A stretch of DNA of 64,000 nucleotides from an uncultured Oscillospiraceae bacterium (GTDB taxonomy: Bacteria; Bacillota; Clostridia; Oscillospirales; Ruminococcaceae), in assembly GCA_934513685.1 (NCBI GenBank), contig CAKSWY010000006.1, positions 35,414 to 99,413 of the forward strand, written 5' to 3'. Below the pieces are notes generated by a model. The model had not been told where the DNA came from and did not search any database. It saw nothing but the letters and a program-made list of their open reading frames with translations. Both the position numbers and the translations under genes were made by a program. Below, piece by piece: positions 24,701 to 34,729 of the stretch. Positions within the stretch are counted from its first letter, which is position 1. Each line of letters starts with the position of its first letter.

Positions 24701-26567
24701 CGTCGTTTTCCACCGGCATGGCCGTGGCCAACAGGGCAATGCGCCGGCGGCTGGGGTGGCCGTGGGGCAGCCGGGCCGTCAGCACCTTGAAGAAGCGGGC
24801 CGCCGAAATGCGCAGAGGCAGGGCATCCCGCAGAAAATAGAAGGCGGCAAACTCCACCAGCATCTCGATCTCTTCGTCGGTGCAGCGGTCCACCGGCAGG
24901 TCATACAGGGTGTCCAGCAGGGCAAAGGCTCCGCCGTCGCCCATGCGGCCGGGCTGGCGGTACCAGTCCAGCAGCCGCTGGAAGAACTCCGGCAGGTCCT
25001 CGGGCAGGGCGTGGGCCAGCAGACTGCCCACCACGCCCTTCAGCGAATAGCCGATCCAGTTCTTGTGCTGGGCGGTGAGCTTGTGGTCCGGCCGGATGAT
25101 CCGGGCCAGAGTCAGCTCCCACAGGCTCAGGGCGGTCTGCTCGTTCACGTCGGGGGTGTCGGCGGGCCGCTCTTTGCGGTAGCCCGCGTTGAACCGGGCC
25201 ACCACCTGCCCGGTCAGGTCGGCCGCGTAGCGGCGGATGTCGCCCTCCCGGTGGCACAGCAGCTCATAGAGGAAATCCAGCAGCTGGCTCTTCTGGGCGC
25301 CGCTCAGGTAGATGGAATACTCCCGGAAAATGTCCAGATAGGCCCGGATGTTCTTCCAGTCCTTCTCGCTGCGGGCCGCCTCCAGAATGTTGCCGAAGCC
25401 CCGCTCATCCGCCAGGGTATGCATCACGTCCAGATTGTGGCGGATGCCCAGGAACACCAGGCTTTGAATGGTGTCGTCCACACTGCGCAGCACCACCGAG
25501 GGCAGCTCCTTCACCGGGGCCGGGTGGCCGGTCAGGTCCACGTCCACGCCCAGGCTGCGCATATAATCCTCAAAATCATGCAGCCGGGCGTACACAAACT
25601 GATACCGCCGCAGCTTTTTCGCATCCACATTGTCCAGCTTGGAGAGGATGATCTGGAACGAGTCATCCAGCCCGTAAATGCGGGTCACCTCCCGCCCGTC
25701 CGGCCCCCGCTCCTGCTTGGAGCGGAAGTCCGCATAGATGAGCAGCAGGCTTTCCACCGTCAGGTTTTCCGGCTCCAGGTCCCAGGTGGAGTGGTTGGCC
25801 GCAATGTGGGAGATCACCGGCAGACCCATGCGGGTAAACCACTGGTCGGTGTAAAAATAGTGCAGGTAGGGCACCCGCTCGCCGGGTTTACAGCCATATT
25901 TGCCCAGGTCGTGCCCGGCGGCCGCACCGCTCACCAACGCCAGATCCACCGGCACCCCGGCGGCAGCCAGGCCCCGGGCGGCAGCCATGGCCACATAGTG
26001 TACGCCCGCAATGTGGCTCAGGGTGCTGAAGGGAGTCGCCTCGTTGCCCAGGCGCAGCAGCTGGTAGATGTGCTGCTCCCGCCAGTCCTCCAGAAACCTC
26101 CGGTATTCCTCCGCCTGAGTGCAGCCGGAAAACTCCTCCTGGCTCAAAAAGGCAAAGTCATAGGCCGGGTCAAAGGGCAGGGCCTCCCGCTCATAGTCCA
26201 GCACCAGCCGCAGCACTTCCAGATAGAACAGCGCCGCCGCGTGGCAGCGGCCGTCCTCGGGCCGGGGGCCTAGGTCCGGGTACAGAATGCGGCTGGTGGT
26301 GCCGTAGATGTACACCAGCCAGCCCTTTTCCGGCTGCTCGCAGCCGGCCAGCCGCTCCATCTCCGGGCGGCACAGCTCCAGCACGTCGGCGCACAGCACC
26401 CGCCGATGGATGGGCAGAATCCGGCCCAGCTTTTCCAGCCACACCTCCCGGTTCAGCAGGGCGGCGGCCTCCTTGCGGGTCAGGCCGCTGGCCGTGAGGA
26501 AGCGCTTGCCGGTGAGCCGCTGCGCCAGCTCGCCGTATGCGCGGGCAAGTTGTTTTTCCGTTTTCAT
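21723..26567 (-). CDS. 1614-residue HD / helical repeat / nucleotidyltransferase / PRTase-like fusion protein
   Basis: One uninterrupted frame from ATG 26567 (AAAGGAG upstream). Domains by eye: an N-terminal helical part; an HD phosphohydrolase domain around AGHDLGKYG (His219-Asp220) with His259 (ANHSTWD); a long helical, HEAT-like stretch (about 300-910); a cytidylyltransferase/NadD-like domain starting PGTFDPFTLSHKG (TxxH at 925-928) and ending ISSTRIRENI (1072 onward); a possible acetyltransferase-like segment (about 1120-1260); and a phosphoribosyltransferase-like domain with PRPP-loop motif VVLVDDLLHHAG (Asp1427-Asp1428). HD (YqeK-like) and NadD-like domains commonly pair in NAD synthesis, but the size, the repeats and the PRTase are unusual. 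No signal peptide; it is presumably cytoplasmic. Function unassigned. Confidence 0.8.
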   Translation of the reverse strand: MKTEKQLARAYGELAQRLTGKRFLTASGLTRKEAAALLNREVWLEKLGRILPIHRRVLCADVLELCRPEMERLAGCEQPEKGWLVYIYGTTSRILYPDLGPRPEDGRCHAAALFYLEVLRLVLDYEREALPFDPAYDFAFLSQEEFSGCTQAEEYRRFLEDWREQHIYQLLRLGNEATPFSTLSHIAGVHYVAMAAARGLAAAGVPVDLALVSGAAAGHDLGKYGCKPGERVPYLHYFYTDQWFTRMGLPVISHIAANHSTWDLEPENLTVESLLLIYADFRSKQERGPDGREVTRIYGLDDSFQIILSKLDNVDAKKLRRYQFVYARLHDFEDYMRSLGVDVDLTGHPAPVKELPSVVLRSVDDTIQSLVFLGIRHNLDVMHTLADERGFGNILEAARSEKDWKNIRAYLDIFREYSIYLSGAQKSQLLDFLYELLCHREGDIRRYAADLTGQVVARFNAGYRKERPADTPDVNEQTALSLWELTLARIIRPDHKLTAQHKNWIGYSLKGVVGSLLAHALPEDLPEFFQRLLDWYRQPGRMGDGGAFALLDTLYDLPVDRCTDEEIEMLVEFAAFYFLRDALPLRISAARFFKVLTARLPHGHPSRRRIALLATAMPVENDVTTLFLQYRILSNLELDVTMHRRVLYGTDVVSEIFLDNLKTGTPWIIKAVNIKLLADQVDQGRTDHILHIATHLCNLIKVSEQVVVRCDAGAALLRIVKLLTPDQRNEISVELVKGLEVGEYEFSKYIPRYLGEFALWLPPEQLDELIENLRASLSSANERIVCGALDTLAVILEYYGVYASQFAEPPEENRRRADRLLGCLLGGLASHRVTVRQEALQLLGQLFASTRLSAEEKNRLFGLCFQKLLFFLDENQPTILSLYYRAAALSHICRFISNYHVENGRLPVSIWNKVAFFPGTFDPFTLSHKGIVRAIRDMGYEVYLAIDEFSWSKNTQPHLVRRQIVSMSVADMFHVHLFPDEIPVNIANPGDLARLKAVFPGREVYLVVGSDVIAGASAYTAPPQENSVHNMNHIVFRRASQSEREVDHQRDPKDFITGKVVELELPTHLEDISSTRIRENIDLNRDISNLIDPVAQQFIYQRGLYLREPKFKRGLPDRKFRFRFERSPEFGFLRELTHGVLGESPEAGLLAADLLQTGDGVMALCLPDGAPVGFARLRFLQPEQLFSTLHDLKLADSVRRSACGRILLISGVYLRRGEPLPDAWQLLVAETVATSLAHTCNYGVCAPLDGHCPDGLKDALERQGFVPAEQSERPVWLVDMHQPLVLMQNLATTLKEPFASDERALASCRAAHRRLQLTMARMYPGKLVLSLPSGSIMQRMVDRITQLNGVPREPTQPRVLGPVMCVPFGKILRGRVVPNTVTKTLHTDKVYEPDLSRDAIEPFPGYSPLISQIRAIKSFGRPVVLVDDLLHHAGRLKAILPLFKQEDVEIRTVLVGMLSGYGWDSMADWGLPVESVYTIPTLRHWFVESTLYPFIGGDTVRRSTRQAAGLQPSINMILPYTTPRLEDCGREALFDFSECCLENARDLFRMLEGLYRAQYGRNLTLARLSEAVILPLCPDKGSCMSYDENLAPSVYLENDLELLRRTRAFALGGE

Positions 26568-26657
26568 GGGGAACTCCTTTTGCCGTAGTTCCAGGCCGTG
26601 CGCCGCATGGGGCCGCGCCGGCATTTCCCTCTTACATTTTTCTCTTAACTACATTCT

Positions 26658-26669
26658 TTAAGTATAGCA
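26658..26669 (-). promoter_or_regulatory. Extended -10 element of the giant fusion gene
   Basis: Minus strand TATGC-TATACT, with TG one base ahead of TATACT (26666-26661). No good -35 box. It is about 95 bases upstream of the ATG. Confidence 0.4.
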
Positions 26670-26801
26670 TACCCGCCCAGCCCCCGGCGGCCCGGTTTAT
26701 ACGGCAGTTTGACGAAATGCGCGTTTTTTATTTGTGCAATCTGCGCACCGCTCCTGCAATTTTACGCTGTTGCGATAAAGTGCCTGCCTGTGCGTTCGGC
26801 C

Positions 26802-27551
26802 TTATCCCAGGGCCACGTCCAGCGCCATCATCACCGCAAACCCCACCGCCAGCGCCGCCATACCGGCCCGGCCCCGGCCGCAGGCGGCGGGCACCAGCTC
26901 TTCCAGCGTGGCACACAGCATGGCCCCGGCCGACATACTCAGCAGCCAGGGCAGTGCCCCGGCCACCGGGGCCGCCAGAAGGGCCGCCAGCACCGCACCC
27001 GCCGGTTCCACCAGGCCGCTGGCCGCGCCCGCCCCAAAGGCTTTGGCCCGGCTGGCCCCCGCCTGCCGCACCGGCAGGCTGACCGCCGCCCCCTCGGGGA
27101 TGTTCTGCAGCCCGATGCCCAGCGAGAGGGCCGCCGCCCCGGCCAGGGCCTCCGGATCTCCCGCGGTTCCCAGAGCGGCCGCCAGCCCCACCACCATGCC
27201 CTCCGGCAGGTTGTGCAGGGTAATGGCCAGGGTCACCCGGCCCGCCCGGCCCCGCTCGCCCCGCAGAAGCTGCCCGGCTGCCGCCTCGGTGCCCATCAGC
27301 AGCGCCACCCCCGCCAGCAGCCCGGCCCCGGCCTGCCACCAGCCCGCCGGGCCGGCCCGCTCAATGGCGGGCAGCAGCAGGCTGAACAGACAGGCCGCCA
27401 GCATTACCCCCGCCGAAAACCCCAACAGCACCCGGCTGGCCCGCTCGCCCGCCGGGCGGCGCAAGGCCACCACCGCCAACGCCCCCAGCGCCGTACAGGC
27501 ACAGGGAAACGCCGCCGCTTCCAACGCTGCCGCCACCAGCTGCACACCCAT
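26802..27551 (-). CDS. ZIP family divalent metal transporter
   Basis: A 249-residue membrane protein that would import Zn2+ or a similar cation. ATG 27551 is preceded by AAGGGAG. Eight hydrophobic segments are visible. The helix-4 signature TLAITLHNLPEGMVVG and helix-5 SLGIGLQNIPEGAAV carry the paired HN-PEG / N-PEG metal ligands characteristic of ZIP/GufA-like carriers. It starts about 30 bases after the terminator of the PTS IIC-like gene, so it may depend on read-through. Confidence 0.88.
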   Translation of the reverse strand: MGVQLVAAALEAAAFPCACTALGALAVVALRRPAGERASRVLLGFSAGVMLAACLFSLLLPAIERAGPAGWWQAGAGLLAGVALLMGTEAAAGQLLRGERGRAGRVTLAITLHNLPEGMVVGLAAALGTAGDPEALAGAAALSLGIGLQNIPEGAAVSLPVRQAGASRAKAFGAGAASGLVEPAGAVLAALLAAPVAGALPWLLSMSAGAMLCATLEELVPAACGRGRAGMAALAVGFAVMMALDVALG

Positions 27552-27580
27552 CAGCTCCCTTCCGTCTCGCTTCCGGGCAC

Positions 27581-27624
27581 AAAAAAACGCCCGGCTCCCC
27601 ATATATATGAGGAACCGGGCGTTT
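27581..27624 (-). terminator. Terminator of the PTS IIC-like gene
   Basis: AACGCCCGG/CCGGGCGTT stem with an AT-rich loop; seven T follow on the minus strand. Confidence 0.8.
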
Positions 27625-27667
27625 GTGTGCGAAGCAGCCGCCCCGGCAGCGGGGCCTTCTGCTTGGC

Positions 27668-28771
27668 TTAGTCCAGCTTCAGATCGTTTTCCTTGATCCA
27701 GCCCATGCGGCGCAGCACCTCGCAGAACACCACACTGAGCACCGCAGGCAGCACGAAGCACACCAGCACCATGGCGATCCAGTCCATGGAGGTAATGCCC
27801 GCCTTGGCGCCACTGGCCACATCGTTCACCCAGCCGGTGTATACGCCGATCTGGCCCACCAGGCCGCAGGTGCCCATGCCGGAAGAGATGGGCGCACCGT
27901 TCATCTGGAAGCGGAACAGGCAGGTGGCAATGGGGCCGGTGATGGCGCTGGCCAGCGTCGGGGGAATCCAGATGCGGGGATTGCGCACGATGTTGCCCAT
28001 CTGCAGCATACTGGTGCCGATGCCCTGGCTTACCAGGCCGCCCACGCCGTTTTCTTTATAGCTCATCACGGCAAAGCCCACCATCTGGGCGCAGCAGCCG
28101 GCCACGGCCGCACCGCCGGCCAGGCCCGTCAGGCCCAGCGCTGCGCAGATGGCGGCGGACGAGATGGGCAGGGTGAGGGCCACGCCGATGATCACCGACA
28201 CCACAATGCCCATGAAGAAGGGCTGCAGCTCGGTGGCCCACATGATGATGCCGCCGATGGAGCTGGCCGCCTTGCCGATGGCCGGGGCCCACCAGGCCGA
28301 GAGGGCCACGCCCACAAAAATCGTCACCAGCGGGGTAACCAGAATGTCGATCTTGGTTTCCTTGCTCACGGCCTTGCCGGCTTCCGCCGCAAGGATGGCC
28401 ACAAACAGCACCGCCAGAGGGCCGCCTGCGCCGCCCAGCGCGTTGGAGGCAAAGCCCACGGTGATCAGGCTGAACAGCACCAGCGGGGGTGCCTGCAGCG
28501 CGTAGCCGATGGCGCAGGCCATGGCGGGGCCGCTCATGGCGCTGGCCAGGCCGCCCACGGTGTACGCCACGGCCTTTTCGCCGCTGCCCACGGTCACCAC
28601 CGCCTGGGTGAGAAAGCCGATGCCGAACTGGGTGCCCACGGTGTTGATGATGGTGCCGATGAGCAGCGAGGCAAACAGGCCCTGTGCCATGGCGCCCAGC
28701 GCGTCAATGCCGTAGCGCTTGGCCGAAATTTCAATGTTTTTTCGTTTCAGAAATGCTTTGATGCCTTCCAT
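27668..28771 (-). CDS. PTS system IIC-like membrane protein
   Basis: A 367-residue polytopic protein, started at ATG 28771 (MEGIKAFLKRKNIEIS; RBS AGAGGAAA). Gly/Ala-rich helices include TVGGLASAMSGPAMACAIGY, a cytosolic segment GAGGPLAVLFVAILAAEAGK, and ISSGMGTCGLVGQIGVYTGW. This matches the stand-alone EIIC_2 type of PTS membrane subunits, which occur without neighbouring EIIA/EIIB genes, as here. Substrate and even PTS dependence are unknown. It is transcribed from a clear promoter, divergently from secA. Confidence 0.75.
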   Translation of the reverse strand: MEGIKAFLKRKNIEISAKRYGIDALGAMAQGLFASLLIGTIINTVGTQFGIGFLTQAVVTVGSGEKAVAYTVGGLASAMSGPAMACAIGYALQAPPLVLFSLITVGFASNALGGAGGPLAVLFVAILAAEAGKAVSKETKIDILVTPLVTIFVGVALSAWWAPAIGKAASSIGGIIMWATELQPFFMGIVVSVIIGVALTLPISSAAICAALGLTGLAGGAAVAGCCAQMVGFAVMSYKENGVGGLVSQGIGTSMLQMGNIVRNPRIWIPPTLASAITGPIATCLFRFQMNGAPISSGMGTCGLVGQIGVYTGWVNDVASGAKAGITSMDWIAMVLVCFVLPAVLSVVFCEVLRRMGWIKENDLKLD

Positions 28772-28879
28772 AATGATTTCCTCTTCTTTTTTGCGGCGCG
28801 CCGCCCCAAAACGGCCCGCCGCAGCGGTTCGGGCGTTTGTTTGCCCTGAATATAGCCCGCCGGAGCAGGCACGCCTGTT

Positions 28880-28908
28880 ATCATACCATACAGGTGTCAA
28901 GACATCAA
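28880..28908 (-). promoter_or_regulatory. Promoter of the PTS IIC-like gene
   Basis: Minus strand TTGATG (28908-28903), 17-base spacer, TATGAT (28885-28880). The 28772-29257 gap between the divergent genes holds this and the secA promoter, nothing else recognised. Confidence 0.6.
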
Positions 28909-29046
28909 CCCCTTTTCCCATACTTTTGCTGGACATTTGGGGCCTGTTTTCTGCGCGGCGGAGTTTTTCTCATAGATATTCCTATTGAAAAGAAAGCGGG
29001 CGGTCCAAAACGCCCGAAGATTTACGATTTGGCCACACCTCACGGT

Positions 29047-29076
29047 TTGACACGCTCCGTCTGCGCGGTGTATTAT
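29047..29076 (+). promoter_or_regulatory. secA promoter
   Basis: TTGACA (29047-29052), 18-base spacer, TATTAT (29071-29076). It leaves a leader of about 175 bases before the secA ATG. Confidence 0.65.
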
Positions 29077-29257
29077 GATACATACTGACATTTATTAGGG
29101 CAGCACCGCACCCTGCGCAGAATTTGCGCCGTGCCGCCCGAACCGTTCTGACAGTTCTGACATTGGCCCGGTGAACCGGCCGGGCCGATGAATCGATCGG
29201 CGTTCCGGCAGGGCTTTGCGCCCCGTTCCGGCCGCCCCAGCTGAGGTGGAAACAAGC

Positions 29258-32038
<2,781 letters not shown>

Positions 32039-32047
32039 CAAACATTC

Positions 32048-32085
32048 GGGCGCACCTCAGCCATTCGGCAAACGGTGCGCCCTTT
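32048..32085 (+). terminator. secA terminator-like hairpin
   Basis: GGGCGCACC/GGTGCGCCC with TTTGTGTT after the stem. It starts ten bases after the stop codon. The T-run is short, so read-through into the 25-residue gene is likely. Confidence 0.6.
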
Positions 32086-32114
32086 GTGTTCTGCAGCTAG
32101 GAGGATGCATAAAA

Positions 32115-32192
32115 ATGAAACTTTGGATGTTCAGCCTGCTGGCCGGTTTTGCCGCCGCTTTCGTGTGGGGCTGGGGCAACCGGAATCAGTAA
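32115..32192 (+). CDS. 25-residue putative membrane peptide
   Basis: A 26-codon frame, ATG 32115 to TAA 32192, with a perfect AGGAGG at 32099-32104, ten bases upstream. The product is almost one hydrophobic helix: MKLWMFSLLAGFAAAFVWGW, then a polar GNRNQ tail. It is bracketed by the secA hairpin and a strong terminator at 32210-32243, so transcription ends right after it. It is too short for ordinary gene callers. The RBS, exact length and terminator support a real gene. Function unknown; single-helix peptides often modulate membrane complexes. Confidence 0.6.
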   Translation: MKLWMFSLLAGFAAAFVWGWGNRNQ

Positions 32193-32209
32193 CCAATCGC
32201 AGGACCGCA

Positions 32210-32243
32210 AACGAGCCTTCCCAGACGGGAAGGCTCGTTTTTT
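32210..32243 (+). terminator. Strong terminator after the 25-residue gene
   Basis: CGAGCCTTCCC/GGGAAGGCTCG stem followed by six T on the plus strand. Confidence 0.85.
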
Positions 32244-32258
32244 GTTGCGGGCCGCACT

Positions 32259-33032
32259 TCATCGGGGCCGCACCGCAAGGTAGGCTTTGTAGAAGTCGGT
32301 TCGCTCACCATTTTCATAGGCGGTGAACACATACTGCGCCAGCAGCACGCCGGTGTGCCAGCGCTCCCGCAGCGTTTCCAGCGAGCCGGGCAGGTCGGTC
32401 ACATAATCCCGGTCCGGCTTTTCCCGGATGGGGAAGGCCACCGTCTCCCAGCCCGGCTGTGCAGGCTGGGCGTCGGCAGCCCACAGCGTCTGCCCCGGGT
32501 CCGCCGGCGCGGCCACGATGCCCCGCGTTTCGGTGGCCAGATCCTGCGTATCAAAATAGCGCACATACAAAGCCGGATGATGAATGTACCGGCGGATGTT
32601 CTCCGCATCCTCATAGTCGAACTTCACCACCCGCTCAAAGGGCACCGCCTCGGCCCGCGGCCAGCAGGCGTCCAGCTTTTTCAGGTCCCGGATGGCAGCT
32701 CGCTGCTGATCCATCCGCTTTAGAATGCTCCGGTATTCCTCCAGCTTTTTGTGCAGCTCCGCCCGGGAAAGGCGCAGCAGCTGCTCGTAGTCCGCCACGT
32801 CGGCGCGGCGCATCTCCTCAATGCGGCTGATGGGAAACCCCAACTCCCGGTAGGTGAACACTTCGGCAATGTTCACCACATCGGCCATGTCGTACCGGCG
32901 GTAGTGGTTCGGCTGTTTTTCCACTGAAAACAGGTCCATGGCCTCCCAATGGCGCAGTTTTGAGGTGGCAATTTGAAGCAGATCGGCCACTTCTCCGATG
33001 CTGTAGCCCTCTTTCTCCGGCGATTTTCCCAT
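32259..33032 (-). CDS. MerR family transcriptional regulator
   Basis: A 257-residue regulator, started at ATG 33032 (MGKSPEKEGYS), with GGAGAG six bases upstream; a GTG eight codons earlier lacks an RBS. The winged helix (about 8-75) reads YSIGEVADLLQIATSKLRHWE then NHYRRYD, classic MerR. A coiled-coil dimer helix follows (about 80-125, RLSRAELHKKLEEYRSILKR). The C-terminal 130 residues form an unrecognised effector domain rich in aromatic residues, so a small organic ligand is more likely than a metal (no Cys cluster). It is divergent from the YfcC operon, whose promoter has a typical MerR operator. Confidence 0.88.
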   Translation of the reverse strand: MGKSPEKEGYSIGEVADLLQIATSKLRHWEAMDLFSVEKQPNHYRRYDMADVVNIAEVFTYRELGFPISRIEEMRRADVADYEQLLRLSRAELHKKLEEYRSILKRMDQQRAAIRDLKKLDACWPRAEAVPFERVVKFDYEDAENIRRYIHHPALYVRYFDTQDLATETRGIVAAPADPGQTLWAADAQPAQPGWETVAFPIREKPDRDYVTDLPGSLETLRERWHTGVLLAQYVFTAYENGERTDFYKAYLAVRPR

Positions 33033-33080
33033 TTTTCGCTCTCCATTCTTGGGCACTTATCCAAAGTGCCGGTTCCGCTC

Positions 33081-33111
33081 TTGACCTTCAAGCCGCTTGA
33101 AGGTGTATGCT
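33081..33111 (+). promoter_or_regulatory. MerR-type promoter and operator of the YfcC-amidohydrolase operon
   Basis: TTGACC (33081-33086), 19-base spacer, TATGCT (33106-33111). The spacer carries a perfect dyad ACCTTCAAG-CCG-CTTGAAGGT (33084-33104). An overlong 19-base spacer with the dyad inside it is the hallmark of MerR-activated promoters, which the bound activator untwists. A TATAAT-like TATAAT also occurs at 33117-33122. Confidence 0.75.
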
Positions 33112-33150
33112 TTGAGTATAATATTGAAGGCGTCCCCCGCACAAGCCCCC

Positions 33151-33184
33151 TGCAGCAGAAGAATTTCCGCTGCATCGGTTTTTT
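33151..33184 (+). terminator. Possible attenuator in the YfcC operon leader
   Basis: Arms TGCAGC/GCTGCA (33151-33156, 33169-33174) with inner GAAG/TTC pairs, then TCGG and six T (33179-33184), between promoter and first gene. The stem is weak. Confidence 0.3.
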
Positions 33185-33241
33185 ATCTGTACGGGGTGCG
33201 CCGTTTTGCTTGCGGAATAAACGGAAAGGAAACGAAATTTC

Positions 33242-34645
33242 ATGGCTGGTATCAAAGAAAAATTGAAAAACTTTAAGATGCCCCATACCTATGTCATCCT
33301 GATTACCATCATGGCCTTGGTACTGGTGCTCACCCACATCATCCCCGCCGGTCAATACCAGCGGGTGGAGGACCCGGTCAGCGGCAAGAACATCGTCGTG
33401 GCCGACTCCTTTGAATATGTAGACGATGTGGAGGCCCCCGGCATCTTCGATATGTTCCTGGCGCTGGAGGCCGGCTACGTGGACGCGGCGGACATCATGT
33501 TCCTGATCGTGTTTGCCTACGGCTTTGTGTACATCCTCACCAAGAACGGCACCATGGATGCGGCGCTGGGCACACTGGTGAAGAAGTTCGGCAACAATGT
33601 ACAGCTGCTCATCCCGATCACCATGCTCATTCTGGGCATCATGGCCTCCACCATGGGCATTTACGAGGAGGTCTACGGCCTGTTCCCAGTGTTCGTGGGC
33701 ATCTTCATGGCGCTGGGATATGATGCCGTCGTGGGCGGCGCGGTCATCTTCCTGGGTGTGTCCATCGGCTACGCGGCCGGCACCACCAACCCCTACACCA
33801 TCGCCATTGCTCAGGACATCGCCGAGGTGCCCCTGTACTCCGGCATGGGCTTCCGCTGGGTCATCTTCGCGGTCACCGAAGTCATCGCCATTCTGTATGT
33901 GATGGCCTACGCCCGCAAGGTGAAGAAGGACCCCAAGAAGTCTGTTCTGTACGGCTGCGATCTGGACGGCATTCAGGCCCGCAGCATTGACGAGCTGCAG
34001 GCCGCCAAGATGAGCACCCGCCAGATCCTGTGCCTGGTGGAGTTCTTCGGCGTGCTGCTGTTCCTCTTCTATGCCATCCTGAACCTGGGCTGGTACATTG
34101 ACGAGATCAGCGCCTTCTTCTTCATGGCCATGGTGGTGGCCGGCATTCTCAGCGGCTACTCCGCCACCGAGATCTGCAAGACCTTCATCGAGTCCACCAA
34201 GTCCATGGTTTCCTCCATGCTGGTGGTGGGCTTCACCCGCGGCATTCTCATCCTGATGAAGCAGGGCATGATCACCGACACCATCGTGCACGGCCTGGTA
34301 GGCCTGCTGAGCGGCACCGGCACCTATGTGGCCGCCTACGGCATGGTCATCATCGAAAACATCGTCAAGCTGTTCATCAACGGTTCCACCTCTGCCGCCA
34401 CCATCACCATGCCCATCCTGGCCCCCGCGGCCGAGCTGGTGGGTATGAGCCGCTCCATCGCGGTTCTGGCGTATCAGCTGGGCCACAGCTTTGCAGACAT
34501 CTTCTGGCCCACGGCCTGCGCACTGTGCTGCGGCCTCATGGGCGTGCCCATCAACAAGTGGTACAAATTCATTACTCCTCTGTTCGGCATTCTCTTCGTG
34601 ATGGAGTTCGTCTTTATCACGGCGGCCGTGTTCATCGGGTACTGA
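33242..34645 (+). CDS. YfcC family carrier, first copy
   Basis: A 467-residue membrane carrier of the YfcC / C4-dicarboxylate anaerobic carrier (DcuC-like) family. ATG 33242 has AAAGGAAA upstream. The N-terminus MAGIKEKLKNFKMPHTYVIL leads into the first helix; about 12 helices follow. Family features are THIIPAGQYQR, FAYGFVYILTKNG, EEVYGLFPVFVGI, a NPYTIAIAQ turn, and INGSTSAATITMPILAPAAEL near the C-terminus. Family members are thought to move dicarboxylates, amino acids or short-chain acids. It heads an operon with an amidohydrolase and a second copy. Confidence 0.85.
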   Translation: MAGIKEKLKNFKMPHTYVILITIMALVLVLTHIIPAGQYQRVEDPVSGKNIVVADSFEYVDDVEAPGIFDMFLALEAGYVDAADIMFLIVFAYGFVYILTKNGTMDAALGTLVKKFGNNVQLLIPITMLILGIMASTMGIYEEVYGLFPVFVGIFMALGYDAVVGGAVIFLGVSIGYAAGTTNPYTIAIAQDIAEVPLYSGMGFRWVIFAVTEVIAILYVMAYARKVKKDPKKSVLYGCDLDGIQARSIDELQAAKMSTRQILCLVEFFGVLLFLFYAILNLGWYIDEISAFFFMAMVVAGILSGYSATEICKTFIESTKSMVSSMLVVGFTRGILILMKQGMITDTIVHGLVGLLSGTGTYVAAYGMVIIENIVKLFINGSTSAATITMPILAPAAELVGMSRSIAVLAYQLGHSFADIFWPTACALCCGLMGVPINKWYKFITPLFGILFVMEFVFITAAVFIGY

Positions 34646-34729
34646 TCCTATACAATCTCGCGCAGATAGGCGGCGGCTTCGGCCTGCCGTCTATTTGTGC
34701 ATCATCACAAAAAAAGGAGCGTTTTTTCT

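Noticed and set aside
21603..26273. A 1556-codon open frame on the plus strand opposite the giant fusion gene
   Set aside because: It is the antisense of a well-supported gene with RBS and recognisable motifs; the predicted protein is rich in His, Gln, Gly and Val with no motif, as expected of GC-rich antisense frames.
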